Shown: positions 1 through 6,517 of the stretch, in pieces
Position numbering within the stretch: the first letter of the stretch is position 1
Layout: each line of letters opens with the position of its first letter
Assembly (NCBI GenBank): GCA_045538555.1
Contig: JAZSRP010000044.1
Coordinates: 1 to 19,118 of the forward strand
Origin: Coliplasma sp045538555
GTDB taxonomy: Bacteria > Bacillota > Clostridia > Oscillospirales > CAG-382
Direction: 5' to 3'
Length of the DNA stretch: 19,118 nt
Position numbers and translations under genes: made by a program
The notes under the pieces: model-generated
The model's input: the letters and a program-made list of their open reading frames with translations, nothing else
What the model was told of the DNA's origin: nothing
The model's database searches: none

Positions 1-210
1 GATTTTCTCCCCACTTAATAATTCATTTACACTGATGCAAAGAATATCACACAGTTCAAGCATTATCGAAGTATCGGGCATTGCCACGCCCCGTTCCCAC
101 TTGGATATTGCTTTATCGGTGATACCCAGTTTTTCTGCCAACTGCTTTTGTGTTAAGTTTGATTTCTTTCTGCACTCGGCAATAAATCTTCCGATTTTAA
201 TTTGGTTCAT
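1..210 (-). CDS. XRE-family HTH transcriptional regulator, 3' end outside window
   Basis: Reading the minus strand from an ATG at 210 gives 70 codons with no stop before the window edge, so only the N-terminus is present. It begins MNQIKIGRFIAECRKKSNLT and continues with QKQLAEKLGITDKAISKWER, the classic five-helix Cro/C1-type DNA-binding domain; the ISKWERG stretch is the conserved end of the recognition helix region. A strong site, AAAGGAGG, lies 6-7 bases before the ATG and fixes the start. Such proteins are usually dimeric repressors in small accessory or prophage-like loci. The missing C-terminal part would show whether it carries a sensor, peptidase or membrane domain. A dyad-rich sequence about 50-90 bases upstream is a plausible autoregulatory operator. 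Targets are unknown. Confidence 0.9.
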   Translation of the reverse strand, partial: MNQIKIGRFIAECRKKSNLTQKQLAEKLGITDKAISKWERGVAMPDTSIMLELCDILCISVNELLSGEKI

Positions 211-261
211 AGGCTGCCTCCTTTCGCATACAGTGTAACCGCTATTTCGCATAAAACACAC

Positions 262-300
262 CTACCATTGGTTTAGTGGGGAGAAATAAACCTATGGTAG
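262..300. promoter_or_regulatory. Inverted repeat, candidate operator for the XRE regulator
   Basis: Two 14-base arms (262-275, CTACCATTGGTTTA; 287-300, TAAACCTATGGTAG) are inverted with one mismatch, separated by 11 bases. Each arm also contains its own small dyad, ACC-N3-GGT, so the site could bind two repressor dimers. It lies upstream of the divergently read XRE gene, where such regulators commonly autoregulate. Binding is inferred; no clear -10/-35 pair for the XRE gene could be assigned. Confidence 0.5.
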
Positions 301-384
301 AGTGAAAATTGACCGTCATATTCTTATTTATCGAACTGATTTGGAAGAAGAACCGGCATCGCATTTGTGAGCACAAACGCTTTA

Positions 385-413
385 TTGGACTAAGCCCAAA
401 CCCATATTATAAT
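385..413 (+). promoter_or_regulatory. Sigma-A-type promoter driving the left hairpin array
   Basis: TTGGAC at 385-390 and TATAAT at 408-413 are separated by exactly 17 bases. This is a near-consensus vegetative promoter. Initiation is expected near 420. No convincing coding sequence with a ribosome binding site follows; the transcript would run straight into the hairpin array at 436-564. Confidence 0.6.
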
Positions 414-419
414 AACATA

Positions 420-580
420 ATAGTCGGTAATATTCAAGTTTTATTCGCCAAACTCGGCGTAGCCGAATACCACTATGCGAAGCATAATAAAACTGCGAAG
501 CAATACCACCCGCCGAGGGAAACGAGGCGAATAAAACTTCGAGACTTCCTTATGAGAAGTCTCGCAATCGGCTCTTTTTT
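420..580 (+). ncRNA. Predicted structured RNA: multi-hairpin array, family unknown
   Basis: A 12-base inverted repeat (438-449, GTTTTATTCGCC; 526-537, GGCGAATAAAAC) encloses a series of short hairpins: TCGGC-GTA-GCCGA (454-466), TATGC-GAA-GCATA (474-486), TGC-GAA-GCA (494-502) and CGCC/GGCG (511-529). Between them sit heptamers: ATACCAC at 467-473 and 503-509, ATAAAAC at 487-493 and 531-537, and the inverted GTTTTAT at 438-444. A 9-bp hairpin and a T-run close it. Together with the promoter at 385-413 this predicts an RNA of about 160 nt. A reading frame crosses the region but has no ribosome binding site and only translates the hairpins. The boundaries are inferred. It may instead act as DNA, like the related array at 18940-19110. 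Confidence 0.5.
540..580 (+). terminator. Possible terminator of the left hairpin-array RNA
   Basis: The 9-bp stem CGAGACTTC (540-548) / GAAGTCTCG (556-564) with a 7-base loop is followed by a run of six T at 575-580. The T-run starts about 10 bases after the stem, farther than in a textbook intrinsic terminator, so termination may be weak. Confidence 0.4.
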
Positions 581-647
581 CTAAAAACCACTCGGGGATC
601 ATCGGCAAACGTCAAATCATCCCACGGCTCAAATCACCCGCAAAGCC

Positions 648-846
648 GTGCCCCTGCGAAATGAAAACCCTGCTTTGTGCAGGTGGGTGCCCTCTCCGAT
701 GCTTTAGTGCTTCCAACGTCCGCACACGGTCTTTCACGCGGCGGGAGGCCTGCTTCACCACACCGGAATATGAGCTCCCTTTCATAATTGTGGGTTTTTA
801 CACAGGGAAAAGGTCAACAGACCAAGCACGTACTCCGCAGGCGTCG
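648..846 (-). ncRNA. ssrS: Probable 6S RNA
   Basis: This 200-base stretch begins just after the DUF1292 stop codon, on the same strand, and lacks a plausible coding frame. Read on the minus strand, its two ends pair to close a rod: CCTGCGGA (834-841) with TTCGCAGG (653-660), then GTGCTT (824-829) with AAGCAC (707-712). The 3' half holds GGGCACCCACCTGC followed by a small CCTGC/GCAGG hairpin, which I recall as typical of Firmicutes 6S RNAs. Length (about 190-200 nt), end-to-end pairing and a large internal bubble all fit 6S, which mimics an open promoter and binds the housekeeping RNA polymerase. A 7-bp hairpin (623-650) follows without a T-run. The call relies on structure and remembered motifs; another structured RNA is possible. 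Confidence 0.6.
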
Positions 847-857
847 TATTTTGCTTT

Positions 858-1178
858 TTACTCCTCGTCAGAGAGGTCCTCATCATCGGCATCATCGCCG
901 TATGCGCGGTCAAGATCGCACTCGTCCATAAAGTTGTCCTCAAATGCGTCTGCCACTCTGTCAAACTCCTCGTCATCATCAATAGTGACAAGCAGCTCCT
1001 CACCGTTCTCATCGGTGGTGATCTTGAGGATCACATATTCATCCTCCTCGCTGTCAAGGGGCGCCAATGCAAGGTATACCTCATCATCCAGCTTGAGCTC
1101 TCCCAAAAGCTCAAACTCGCTGTCGTTGCCCTCCTCGTCAGTAAGGGTGAATATATTCTCTCTATCCATATTTTCCAT
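858..1178 (-). CDS. DUF1292 domain-containing acidic protein
   Basis: A 106-aa, strongly acidic protein. The central part (residues 8-75) reads FTLTDEEGNDSEFELLGEL and then a hydrophobic strand pattern with YLALAPLDSEEDEYVILKI, the typical DUF1292 (YrzB-like) signature; the tail is an Asp/Glu-rich extension. DUF1292 proteins are small, soluble and of unknown function, widespread in Firmicutes and often near the Holliday-junction resolvase gene yrrK (ruvX). The start at 1178 is chosen because GGAGG lies 5 bases before it; an upstream in-frame ATG at 1289 would place the promoter inside the gene. It has its own promoter (1207-1235), divergent from rsmE, and the probable 6S RNA lies immediately downstream and may be processed from the same transcript. 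Confidence 0.88.
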   Translation of the reverse strand: MENMDRENIFTLTDEEGNDSEFELLGELKLDDEVYLALAPLDSEEDEYVILKITTDENGEELLVTIDDDEEFDRVADAFEDNFMDECDLDRAYGDDADDEDLSDEE

Positions 1179-1206
1179 GCGTTCCTCCGTTTGTTTTTGT
1201 GTTCTT

Positions 1207-1235
1207 ATTTTACATCGTTGCGATATGAAAGTCAA
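1207..1235 (-). promoter_or_regulatory. Promoter of the DUF1292 gene
   Basis: On the minus strand, TTGACT (1235-1230) and TAAAAT (1212-1207) are separated by 17 bases. Initiation near 1200 leaves a leader of about 20 bases before the ATG at 1178. Confidence 0.75.
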
Positions 1236-1315
1236 GTGTATTTTATCCCAACCGGGTTCTTTGCGTCGGGAGAATGGGACAAAATGCATTTTTCTGAAAC
1301 AAAATTTTGCAATAA

Positions 1316-1344
1316 TTGACAGAATTATTCTTTTTTTGTATAAT
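1316..1344 (+). promoter_or_regulatory. Consensus sigma-A promoter of rsmE
   Basis: TTGACA (1316-1321) and TATAAT (1339-1344) match the consensus perfectly, with a 17-base spacer. It is back to back with the DUF1292 promoter, about 80 bases apart. Confidence 0.85.
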
Positions 1345-1383
1345 GTTCAAAATCAATTATTTTTTCTTTTTTGTGAGGTTGCC

Positions 1384-2115
1384 ATGTCTTCTGTACCCAG
1401 AGTATACGTAGGAACTGATTGTATCGACGACGGTATTGCCACCGTTTCCGGCTCTGATGCAAATCATATCCTCAAGGTCTTGCGCAAGCAAAAGGGCGAT
1501 CACATTCTCATCTGCGATATGCATGGAAAGCAGTTTGATTCTGTCATCTGCGACGTTTTTGAAAACGGGCTCAGGGCACGACTGGGACACGGTGTTTCCA
1601 TGGACTGCGAGCTTCCGTTTTCCGTCACGGTATATCAGTGCATGCCAAAGGGTGACAAGCTGGACACAGTGGTTCAAAAATCCGTTGAGCTGGGAGCATC
1701 CGAAATATGCGTGGTGATGAGCGAACGATGTATATCCAGACCCGATGTGCGTGCTTTTGAAAAACGGCTGGTTCGCCTCAAAAAAATCAGCGAGTCCGCT
1801 GCCGCACAGTGCGGAAGAGGATTTGTTCCAAACGTGAGAGGCGTCATTTCCTTTGATCAGGCAATTTCTGAGATCGCTCAAACAAAAAATGGTTTTTTGT
1901 GCTATGAAGGCGAGGGTACAAAACCCCTGCGGGAGCTGCTGGCTGAACCAAAGGACGTTGCTTTTCTTATCGGTCCCGAGGGAGGCATCTCCGCTTCGGA
2001 GCTCCAAAAGGCAGCATCGCTCAACATTCCGCTTGCAGGACTGGGAAAACGGATTTTGCGTACAGAAACTGCCGGGACTTACGTTCTGGCTGCGCTGAGC
2101 GTTTTGTTTGAATAA
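1384..2115 (+). CDS. rsmE: 16S rRNA (uracil(1498)-N(3))-methyltransferase RsmE
   Basis: A 243-aa protein, the usual length for RsmE, a SPOUT-fold enzyme that uses S-adenosylmethionine to methylate N3 of U1498 in helix 44 of 16S rRNA. Visible hallmarks are the N-terminal PUA-like part with HILKVLRKQKGD (28-39), ESAAAQCGR (137-145) and the knotted cofactor site with LIGPEGG (195-201) and LGKRILRTETA (220-230). The start at 1384 follows GTGAGG at 1373-1378 and lies about 40 bases after a perfect consensus promoter. The frame stays open upstream but that stretch is antisense to the DUF1292 gene and is not coding. The gene appears monocistronic: a strong terminator follows the stop. In many genomes rsmE lies behind prmA; here it does not. 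Confidence 0.95.
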   Translation: MSSVPRVYVGTDCIDDGIATVSGSDANHILKVLRKQKGDHILICDMHGKQFDSVICDVFENGLRARLGHGVSMDCELPFSVTVYQCMPKGDKLDTVVQKSVELGASEICVVMSERCISRPDVRAFEKRLVRLKKISESAAAQCGRGFVPNVRGVISFDQAISEIAQTKNGFLCYEGEGTKPLRELLAEPKDVAFLIGPEGGISASELQKAASLNIPLAGLGKRILRTETAGTYVLAALSVLFE

Positions 2116-2120
2116 ATACA

Positions 2121-2168
2121 AAAAAACATACCGTACGGGTGAGCGCTCGCCTGTACGGTATGTTTTTT
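2121..2168. terminator. Strong intrinsic terminator after rsmE
   Basis: A near-perfect stem of about 19 bp, ACATACCGTACGGGTGAGC paired with GCTCGCCTGTACGGTATGT (only two G-T wobbles), is flanked by A-run and T-run, so it could work on either strand. It ends rsmE transcription. Confidence 0.9.
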
Positions 2169-2382
2169 TGAGGAAAAAGGCGGAGAGGATTTTTTGATAC
2201 GGGGGAATATCAAAAAAATTCCGCTTCATACAAAAAACCTCCGTTGCCGCTTTTTGGTTGCCATCGTTCAGACGCGTTCACAAATTGTTTACATATCTTC
2301 GATTCCGGCAGGTTTTTTTGGAAAAAAGAGGCATATTATACAAAAAAACCTGTTTTTATTTGTTGTAATTCTTCAAACGCAC
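2169..2382. other. Intergenic region upstream of the ftsEX operon, with an AT-rich dyad
   Basis: No gene with a ribosome binding site is visible in the stretch between rsmE and the regulator gene. It contains a perfect 10-bp inverted repeat, TTTTTTGATA (2190-2199) and TATCAAAAAA (2208-2217), around a G-rich 8-base loop, and several short A and T tracts. The dyad lies nearly 200 bases before the promoter at 2383 and lacks terminator geometry, so a protein site is conceivable but unproven. Confidence 0.4.
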
Positions 2383-2411
2383 TTGCATTTCCGAGAATTT
2401 TGGGTTAAAAT
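2383..2411 (+). promoter_or_regulatory. Promoter of the regulator-ftsEX-pcsB-ctpA-greA-lysS operon
   Basis: TTGCAT (2383-2388) and TAAAAT (2406-2411) are separated by 17 bases. An AAGGAG ribosome binding site and the ATG at 2472 follow. It is the only clear promoter I find before seven closely spaced plus-strand genes. Confidence 0.7.
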
Positions 2412-2471
2412 CTATTATAGATTGGTATGATTTTGATTTGGAAGCATTCCAGAAGAAAAGGAGTAAAAAAT

Positions 2472-3557
2472 ATGAGCAACAAGTTGTTTCAAGGTTTGAT
2501 TTATCAGATGCGTGACGCAGTTGACCGTGAGATCGGTATTATTGATGACAAAGGGATCATTATTGCCTGCAGTCAGCTCACAAAGATCGGCGGTGTGCAC
2601 CGTGACATTGTTGACGAGATTTCTTACAACTACGATACTCTTGTAATCGGTGACTATACATACCGTCCCATCGGCTCCCATGCAAGAATTGAATACATTG
2701 TTTTTGTTGAGGGTACCGACGACACCGCCAAGAGCGTATCCGCGCTTTTGTCCGTTTCTTTTTCCAACATCAAGACCCTGTACGACGAAAAATACGACAA
2801 GACCAATTTTATCAAAAATATTATTCTTGACAACATTCTCCCCGGAGATATCTACATCAAATCAAAGGAGCTCAGATTTGACAGCGAGGTCAACCGCGTT
2901 GTCATGCTCATCAGATTTCAGAACTCCAACGATATCATTCCCTACGATGTGATACAAAATATGTTTCCCGACAAGGGACGTGACTACGTCATCAACGTGG
3001 GCGAGAACGATATCGTGCTGGTAAAAGAGCTCAAGAGCGCCAATGACACAAAGACCATTGAGTCCGTGGCAAAAAGCATCTCCGATACCGTGCAGAGCGA
3101 GTTTTATCTCAAGGTTTCTGTGGGCATCGGCTCCGTGGTTACCAGCGTCAAGGAGCTGGCACGCTCCTACAAGGACGCACAGGTTGCACTTGAGGTGGGC
3201 AAGGTGTTTGACACAGAGAAAAACATCATCAACTACGAAAACCTGGGCATTGGCCGTCTCATCTACCAGCTCCCCACAACCCTGTGCGAGATGTTCCTGC
3301 AGGAGGTGTTCAAGCGCGGATCTCTCGAGACTCTTGACCGTGAGACTCTCCAGACCATCCATGCATTTTTTGACAACAACCTCAACGTATCCGAGACATC
3401 CCGCAAGCTCTTTGTGCACCGCAACACCCTTGTTTACCGTCTGGAAAAGATCAAAAAGCTGACAGGACTTGATCTCCGTGAGTTTGATCACGCCATCACA
3501 TTCAAGGTGGCTCTCATGGTCAAAAAATACCTTCTCAGCAAGCCCTCTATTTATTGA
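2472..3557 (+). CDS. PucR/CdaR-family transcriptional regulator
   Basis: A 361-aa protein. The C-terminal 60 residues (about 293-350) form a PucR-type helix-turn-helix, with HAFFDNNLNVSETSRKLFVH (297-316) and RNTLVYRLEKIKKLTGLDLR. This family also includes CdaR, the sugar-diacid regulator. The middle (about 135-270) resembles the GGDEF-like domain common before this HTH, and the first 120 residues form a small sensory module with no membrane segment. The ATG at 2472 is preferred over an in-frame ATG at 2427 because AGGAG lies just before it. The gene heads the ftsE/ftsX cluster, 33 bases before ftsE, an arrangement I recall from other Clostridia. The effector is unknown; control of its own operon is plausible. 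Nothing points to sugar-diacid metabolism here. Confidence 0.85.
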   Translation: MSNKLFQGLIYQMRDAVDREIGIIDDKGIIIACSQLTKIGGVHRDIVDEISYNYDTLVIGDYTYRPIGSHARIEYIVFVEGTDDTAKSVSALLSVSFSNIKTLYDEKYDKTNFIKNIILDNILPGDIYIKSKELRFDSEVNRVVMLIRFQNSNDIIPYDVIQNMFPDKGRDYVINVGENDIVLVKELKSANDTKTIESVAKSISDTVQSEFYLKVSVGIGSVVTSVKELARSYKDAQVALEVGKVFDTEKNIINYENLGIGRLIYQLPTTLCEMFLQEVFKRGSLETLDRETLQTIHAFFDNNLNVSETSRKLFVHRNTLVYRLEKIKKLTGLDLREFDHAITFKVALMVKKYLLSKPSIY

Positions 3558-3590
3558 TCGGTTTTTTGCCTACAAAGGAAACATCAAGAT

Positions 3591-4271
3591 ATGATAAATT
3601 TTGAAAACGTTTCAATGGAATACCGCAACGGAAACGCTGCCATTCACGACGTGTCCCTAAAAATCAACGACGGCGAGTTTGTTTTTGTGGTGGGTCACTC
3701 CGGTGCGGGCAAGACCACTCTGACAAAGCTGATGCTCTGCGAGGAGAGAGTCTCCTCCGGCAAGCTGTCCGTCAACGGATTTCAGTTGGACCGCATTCCC
3801 AGAAGAAAAATTCCCGCCCTCAGAAGGACCATGGGCGTGGTTTTCCAGGATTTCAAGCTGTTTGACAAAATGACCGTGTACGAAAACGTGGCTTTTGCCA
3901 TGCGTGTAGTTGGCGCAAAGCCCGCTATCATAAAAAAACGTGTCCCTGCGTTTTTGTCATTGGTAGAGCTGACAGACAAAGCGGATTCTTTCCCCACCGA
4001 GCTGTCCGGAGGCGAACAGCAGAGAGTTGCTTTTGCAAGAGCTCTGGTAAACAACCCCTCCCTCATTATTGCAGACGAGCCCACAGGCAACGTTGACGAA
4101 AAGCTGACAAAGGATATCATGGATCTCCTTTTCAAGATCAACTCCCTTGGCAAAACCGTAATCGTGGTCACACATGATATGGAGATCGTCAAGAGCAGCA
4201 ACAAACGAGTCATCAGGTTGGAAAAAGGTCAGCTCGTATCCGACCGGATCGGAGGCGAGATCACGGAATGA
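3591..4271 (+). CDS. ftsE: Cell division ATP-binding protein FtsE
   Basis: A 226-aa ABC ATPase with all motifs intact: Walker A GHSGAGKTT (35-43), Q-loop Gln86 in VVFQDFKLFD, signature LSGGEQ (138-143), Walker B LIIADEP (158-164) and H-loop His195. FtsE pairs with the membrane protein FtsX and, in Firmicutes, ATP-driven changes in FtsEX activate a peptidoglycan hydrolase outside the cell during division or elongation. Length is standard for FtsE (220-230 aa). AAAGGAA precedes the ATG. The last codons overlap the ftsX start in an ATGA junction (4268-4271), indicating translational coupling. The cognate hydrolase is encoded two genes downstream. Confidence 0.96.
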   Translation: MINFENVSMEYRNGNAAIHDVSLKINDGEFVFVVGHSGAGKTTLTKLMLCEERVSSGKLSVNGFQLDRIPRRKIPALRRTMGVVFQDFKLFDKMTVYENVAFAMRVVGAKPAIIKKRVPAFLSLVELTDKADSFPTELSGGEQQRVAFARALVNNPSLIIADEPTGNVDEKLTKDIMDLLFKINSLGKTVIVVTHDMEIVKSSNKRVIRLEKGQLVSDRIGGEITE

Positions 4272-5221
4272 AACCACGTACATTTTTTTACAACGTCCGC
4301 CAGGGATTCAAAAGCGTTTTTCGCCACAGTGTCATGTCCACCGCATCAATGCTGGTGCTGGTGGTGTGTATGGTTTTGGTGGGTTCTTTCTACCTCATCA
4401 TCGACACTATTGATCTCAATTTCAAAAACATCAACATGCTCAACGTCATTGAGGTTCGGCTCAACAAGAGCTATACCGAGGAGCAGATCGGATATATCGG
4501 CGACAAGCTGACAGAGATCCGCAACAAATCCTCCGTTATTGAGGAGGAGGTTCTCTTTGTTTCTGCTGAGGAGCATCTTGAAATAATGCGCCAGCAGTAC
4601 GGCGAGAACGCCTGGTTTGACGATATCGTATCTGAGGACAACCCTCTCCGCCCCAGCTTTCGGCTCACCTTTGTCAATCTTTCCGATGCAGACGAGGTCA
4701 GCAGAGTAAAATATCAGATCGAAGCCATCACCTTTGAGGACGGAACAAAAGCCATCAACATTGACGACATCAAAGATTATATCGACCTGTACGACAATGT
4801 TATGAGCATCAAAAACGCACTTTATATCGTAGGCGCATGGGTCATGATCATTCTTCTTGCATTCTCCCTGTTTGTTATCACAAACACCATCCGTCTCGGC
4901 GTGTTTGCCAGACGCGAGGAGATCCGTTTCATGCGGCTGTGCGGTGCAACAAGAGGTTTTGTGCGGATGCCGTTTATAGTTCAGGGCATCATCATCGGCA
5001 TCATCTCCGCAGGAATTGCTTTTGGAATCGAATTTTATCTCTACGAATACCTGCTCAAGGATCTGGTCAGCTCCGTGGCAGGCGGAATGTCCGGCAACGG
5101 AATCATTATTGCGCCTTTTTCCGAGTATGTCTTTATCCTTGCTGCCGGTTACCTGGGTATCGGTCTGTTTGCGGGAGTTATTTCCTCCGGAATCAGCATC
5201 AACAAGTATCTCAATCAGTAA
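4268..5221 (+). CDS. ftsX: Cell division protein FtsX (permease-like)
   Basis: A 317-aa protein with FtsX topology: a short cytoplasmic N-terminus containing NVRQGFKSVFRHSVMSTAS, a first membrane segment (about 24-46), a large extracellular loop (about 47-185), then three membrane segments near 187-208, 236-260 and 285-310. The conserved EEIRFMRLCGATRGFVRMPF lies between segments 2 and 3 and marks the FtsX/MacB-like family. It does not transport a substrate; the loop relays FtsE ATP hydrolysis to a hydrolase. The start overlaps the ftsE stop by four bases. The PcsB-like gene follows after a 45-base gap that contains a nine-C run. Confidence 0.95.
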   Translation: MKPRTFFYNVRQGFKSVFRHSVMSTASMLVLVVCMVLVGSFYLIIDTIDLNFKNINMLNVIEVRLNKSYTEEQIGYIGDKLTEIRNKSSVIEEEVLFVSAEEHLEIMRQQYGENAWFDDIVSEDNPLRPSFRLTFVNLSDADEVSRVKYQIEAITFEDGTKAINIDDIKDYIDLYDNVMSIKNALYIVGAWVMIILLAFSLFVITNTIRLGVFARREEIRFMRLCGATRGFVRMPFIVQGIIIGIISAGIAFGIEFYLYEYLLKDLVSSVAGGMSGNGIIIAPFSEYVFILAAGYLGIGLFAGVISSGISINKYLNQ

Positions 5222-5230
5222 TTGTCCTTT

Positions 5231-5239
5231 CCCCCCCCC
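5231..5239. repeat. Homopolymeric tract of nine C between ftsX and the hydrolase gene
   Basis: A run of nine C lies 10 bases after the ftsX stop and 28 bases before the next ATG, followed by ACACAC. Such tracts can change length by slippage. Here it is non-coding and upstream of the ribosome binding site GGTGAG (5256-5261), so length changes could only tune translation or transcript structure; they cannot switch a frame. Confidence 0.6.
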
Positions 5240-5266
5240 ACACACTTTGTTTTTTGGTGAGAAAAT

Positions 5267-6487
5267 ATGCAACAAATTTTTAAAAAAACACTTTTGTTCC
5301 TTTTGTGCTCCGTGATCCTTTTGGGCACGGGTCTGTCTTCACTTCCCGCAGAAAAGGTGGAAGCGCGCACCATCTACGACATCGAAGCCGAGCTGGCGGA
5401 ATACACCCGTATGCAAGAGGCGTTGAAAAAAGAGCTGGCACAGGTTCAGGCAGATCTGAACAAGGTTGATCAGCAGTCAGGTCAGACCAGCGACGATCTC
5501 CGCAAATACCAGGAGGAGATCGAGCTGTTGGAGGCCGATATTCTCATCAACACCGCATACAGTGAGTCCTACGACCTGAAGCGGTCTGAGGTATACTCCG
5601 AGATGCTCATCATCCAGGAGGACTATGACTATCGCAAATCTATGTACAAATCTCTGATGCAGTACATATACGAGAACAGCGAGGTCAACTCATTTGAGCT
5701 TTTGTTTTCGTCCTCAAGTATGACGGATTACCTCACCAGACGAGACAATTTTAACAGCATCATGGAATGCGCCAACGCCATCATCAAGGAAATGGAGCAA
5801 TCGTTGGATTATCTCAAGCGTCTCGAGGAAGAGCTGAAAGCCGCTCAAAGCGAATACGACACATACCTTGCAGCTCTGAACGAATCAAAGCTTAACTATC
5901 AATCAAAAATCGAACAACTTCAGACAATTGCAGGTCAGCTGGGAGTCAGCTACGAGGAGCTGGCCAATAAATACGCTTCCACCAACTCCACACTCAAGGA
6001 AGTCAAAGCCAAAATCAAAAAGCTTGAGGAGGAGAGAGCGGAGTATTATAACAGCAACTCCGAGCATATCTGGCCCATTAAATCCTCGGTTTCATACAGA
6101 GTTACCAGCCAATTCGGCATCCGCAACGATCCGTTTGGGCTGCCTCAGACCGAGTTTCACAAGGGAATTGATATTGCCTGTGCAAAAAATTCTCCTATTC
6201 TTGCCACAAAGGGCGGCACTGTCACAAAAGCAGAATGGTACGGCGGATACGGCAACTGCGTTATTATTTATCACGGCAACGGCATCTCCACACTGTACGC
6301 TCACTGCACCTCCTTTGCCTCCGGCATCAAAAAGGGTGTCAACGTAAAGCAGGGTGACCTCATTGCATACGTAGGAACCACAGGCCGTTCGACAGGATAT
6401 CACCTGCACTTTGGTGTAATATATAACGGAAACTACGTCAACCCCAACGATTATCTCCCCGACGGATACTACACCAAAAAGTCATAA
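5267..6487 (+). CDS. PcsB/EnvC-like murein hydrolase (activator), coiled coil plus M23 peptidase domain
   Basis: A 406-aa secreted protein. Residues 1-34 form a signal peptide (hydrophobic KTLLFLLCSVILLGTGL, likely cleavage after VEA). Residues 36-120 and 175-260 are heptad-rich coiled coils, the part that in this class contacts the FtsX loop. The C-terminal LytM/M23 domain (about 280-400) has the zinc ligands and catalytic residues: His298 and Asp302 in FHKGID, His346 in YAH and the HxH pair His379/His381 in HLHFG. All are intact, so it may cut peptidoglycan cross-links itself, unlike degenerate EnvC activators. Placement right after ftsEX fits an FtsEX-controlled hydrolase. In streptococci that role is filled by PcsB, which carries a CHAP domain, so this is an analogue with a different catalytic domain. 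Confidence 0.9.
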   Translation: MQQIFKKTLLFLLCSVILLGTGLSSLPAEKVEARTIYDIEAELAEYTRMQEALKKELAQVQADLNKVDQQSGQTSDDLRKYQEEIELLEADILINTAYSESYDLKRSEVYSEMLIIQEDYDYRKSMYKSLMQYIYENSEVNSFELLFSSSSMTDYLTRRDNFNSIMECANAIIKEMEQSLDYLKRLEEELKAAQSEYDTYLAALNESKLNYQSKIEQLQTIAGQLGVSYEELANKYASTNSTLKEVKAKIKKLEEERAEYYNSNSEHIWPIKSSVSYRVTSQFGIRNDPFGLPQTEFHKGIDIACAKNSPILATKGGTVTKAEWYGGYGNCVIIYHGNGISTLYAHCTSFASGIKKGVNVKQGDLIAYVGTTGRSTGYHLHFGVIYNGNYVNPNDYLPDGYYTKKS

Positions 6488-6517
6488 ACTTTTTTCCTAC
6501 TACCGAAAGGACTCCCG

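Noticed and set aside
361..380. TTTGT/ACAAA hairpin between the XRE gene and the left promoter
   Set aside because: Short stem with no T-run and no clear partner transcript; likely chance.
309..584. Open frame of 91 codons on the plus strand across the left array
   Set aside because: It has no ribosome binding site, starts upstream of the predicted promoter and its second half is a translation of the hairpins.
661..1383. Long N-terminal extension of the rsmE frame
   Set aside because: It is Ser-rich because it is antisense to the acidic DUF1292 gene; rsmE has its own promoter and ribosome binding site at the shorter start.
1357..2229. 290-codon frame antisense to rsmE
   Set aside because: Mirror of a well-identified gene, runs through the terminator, no recognisable domain.
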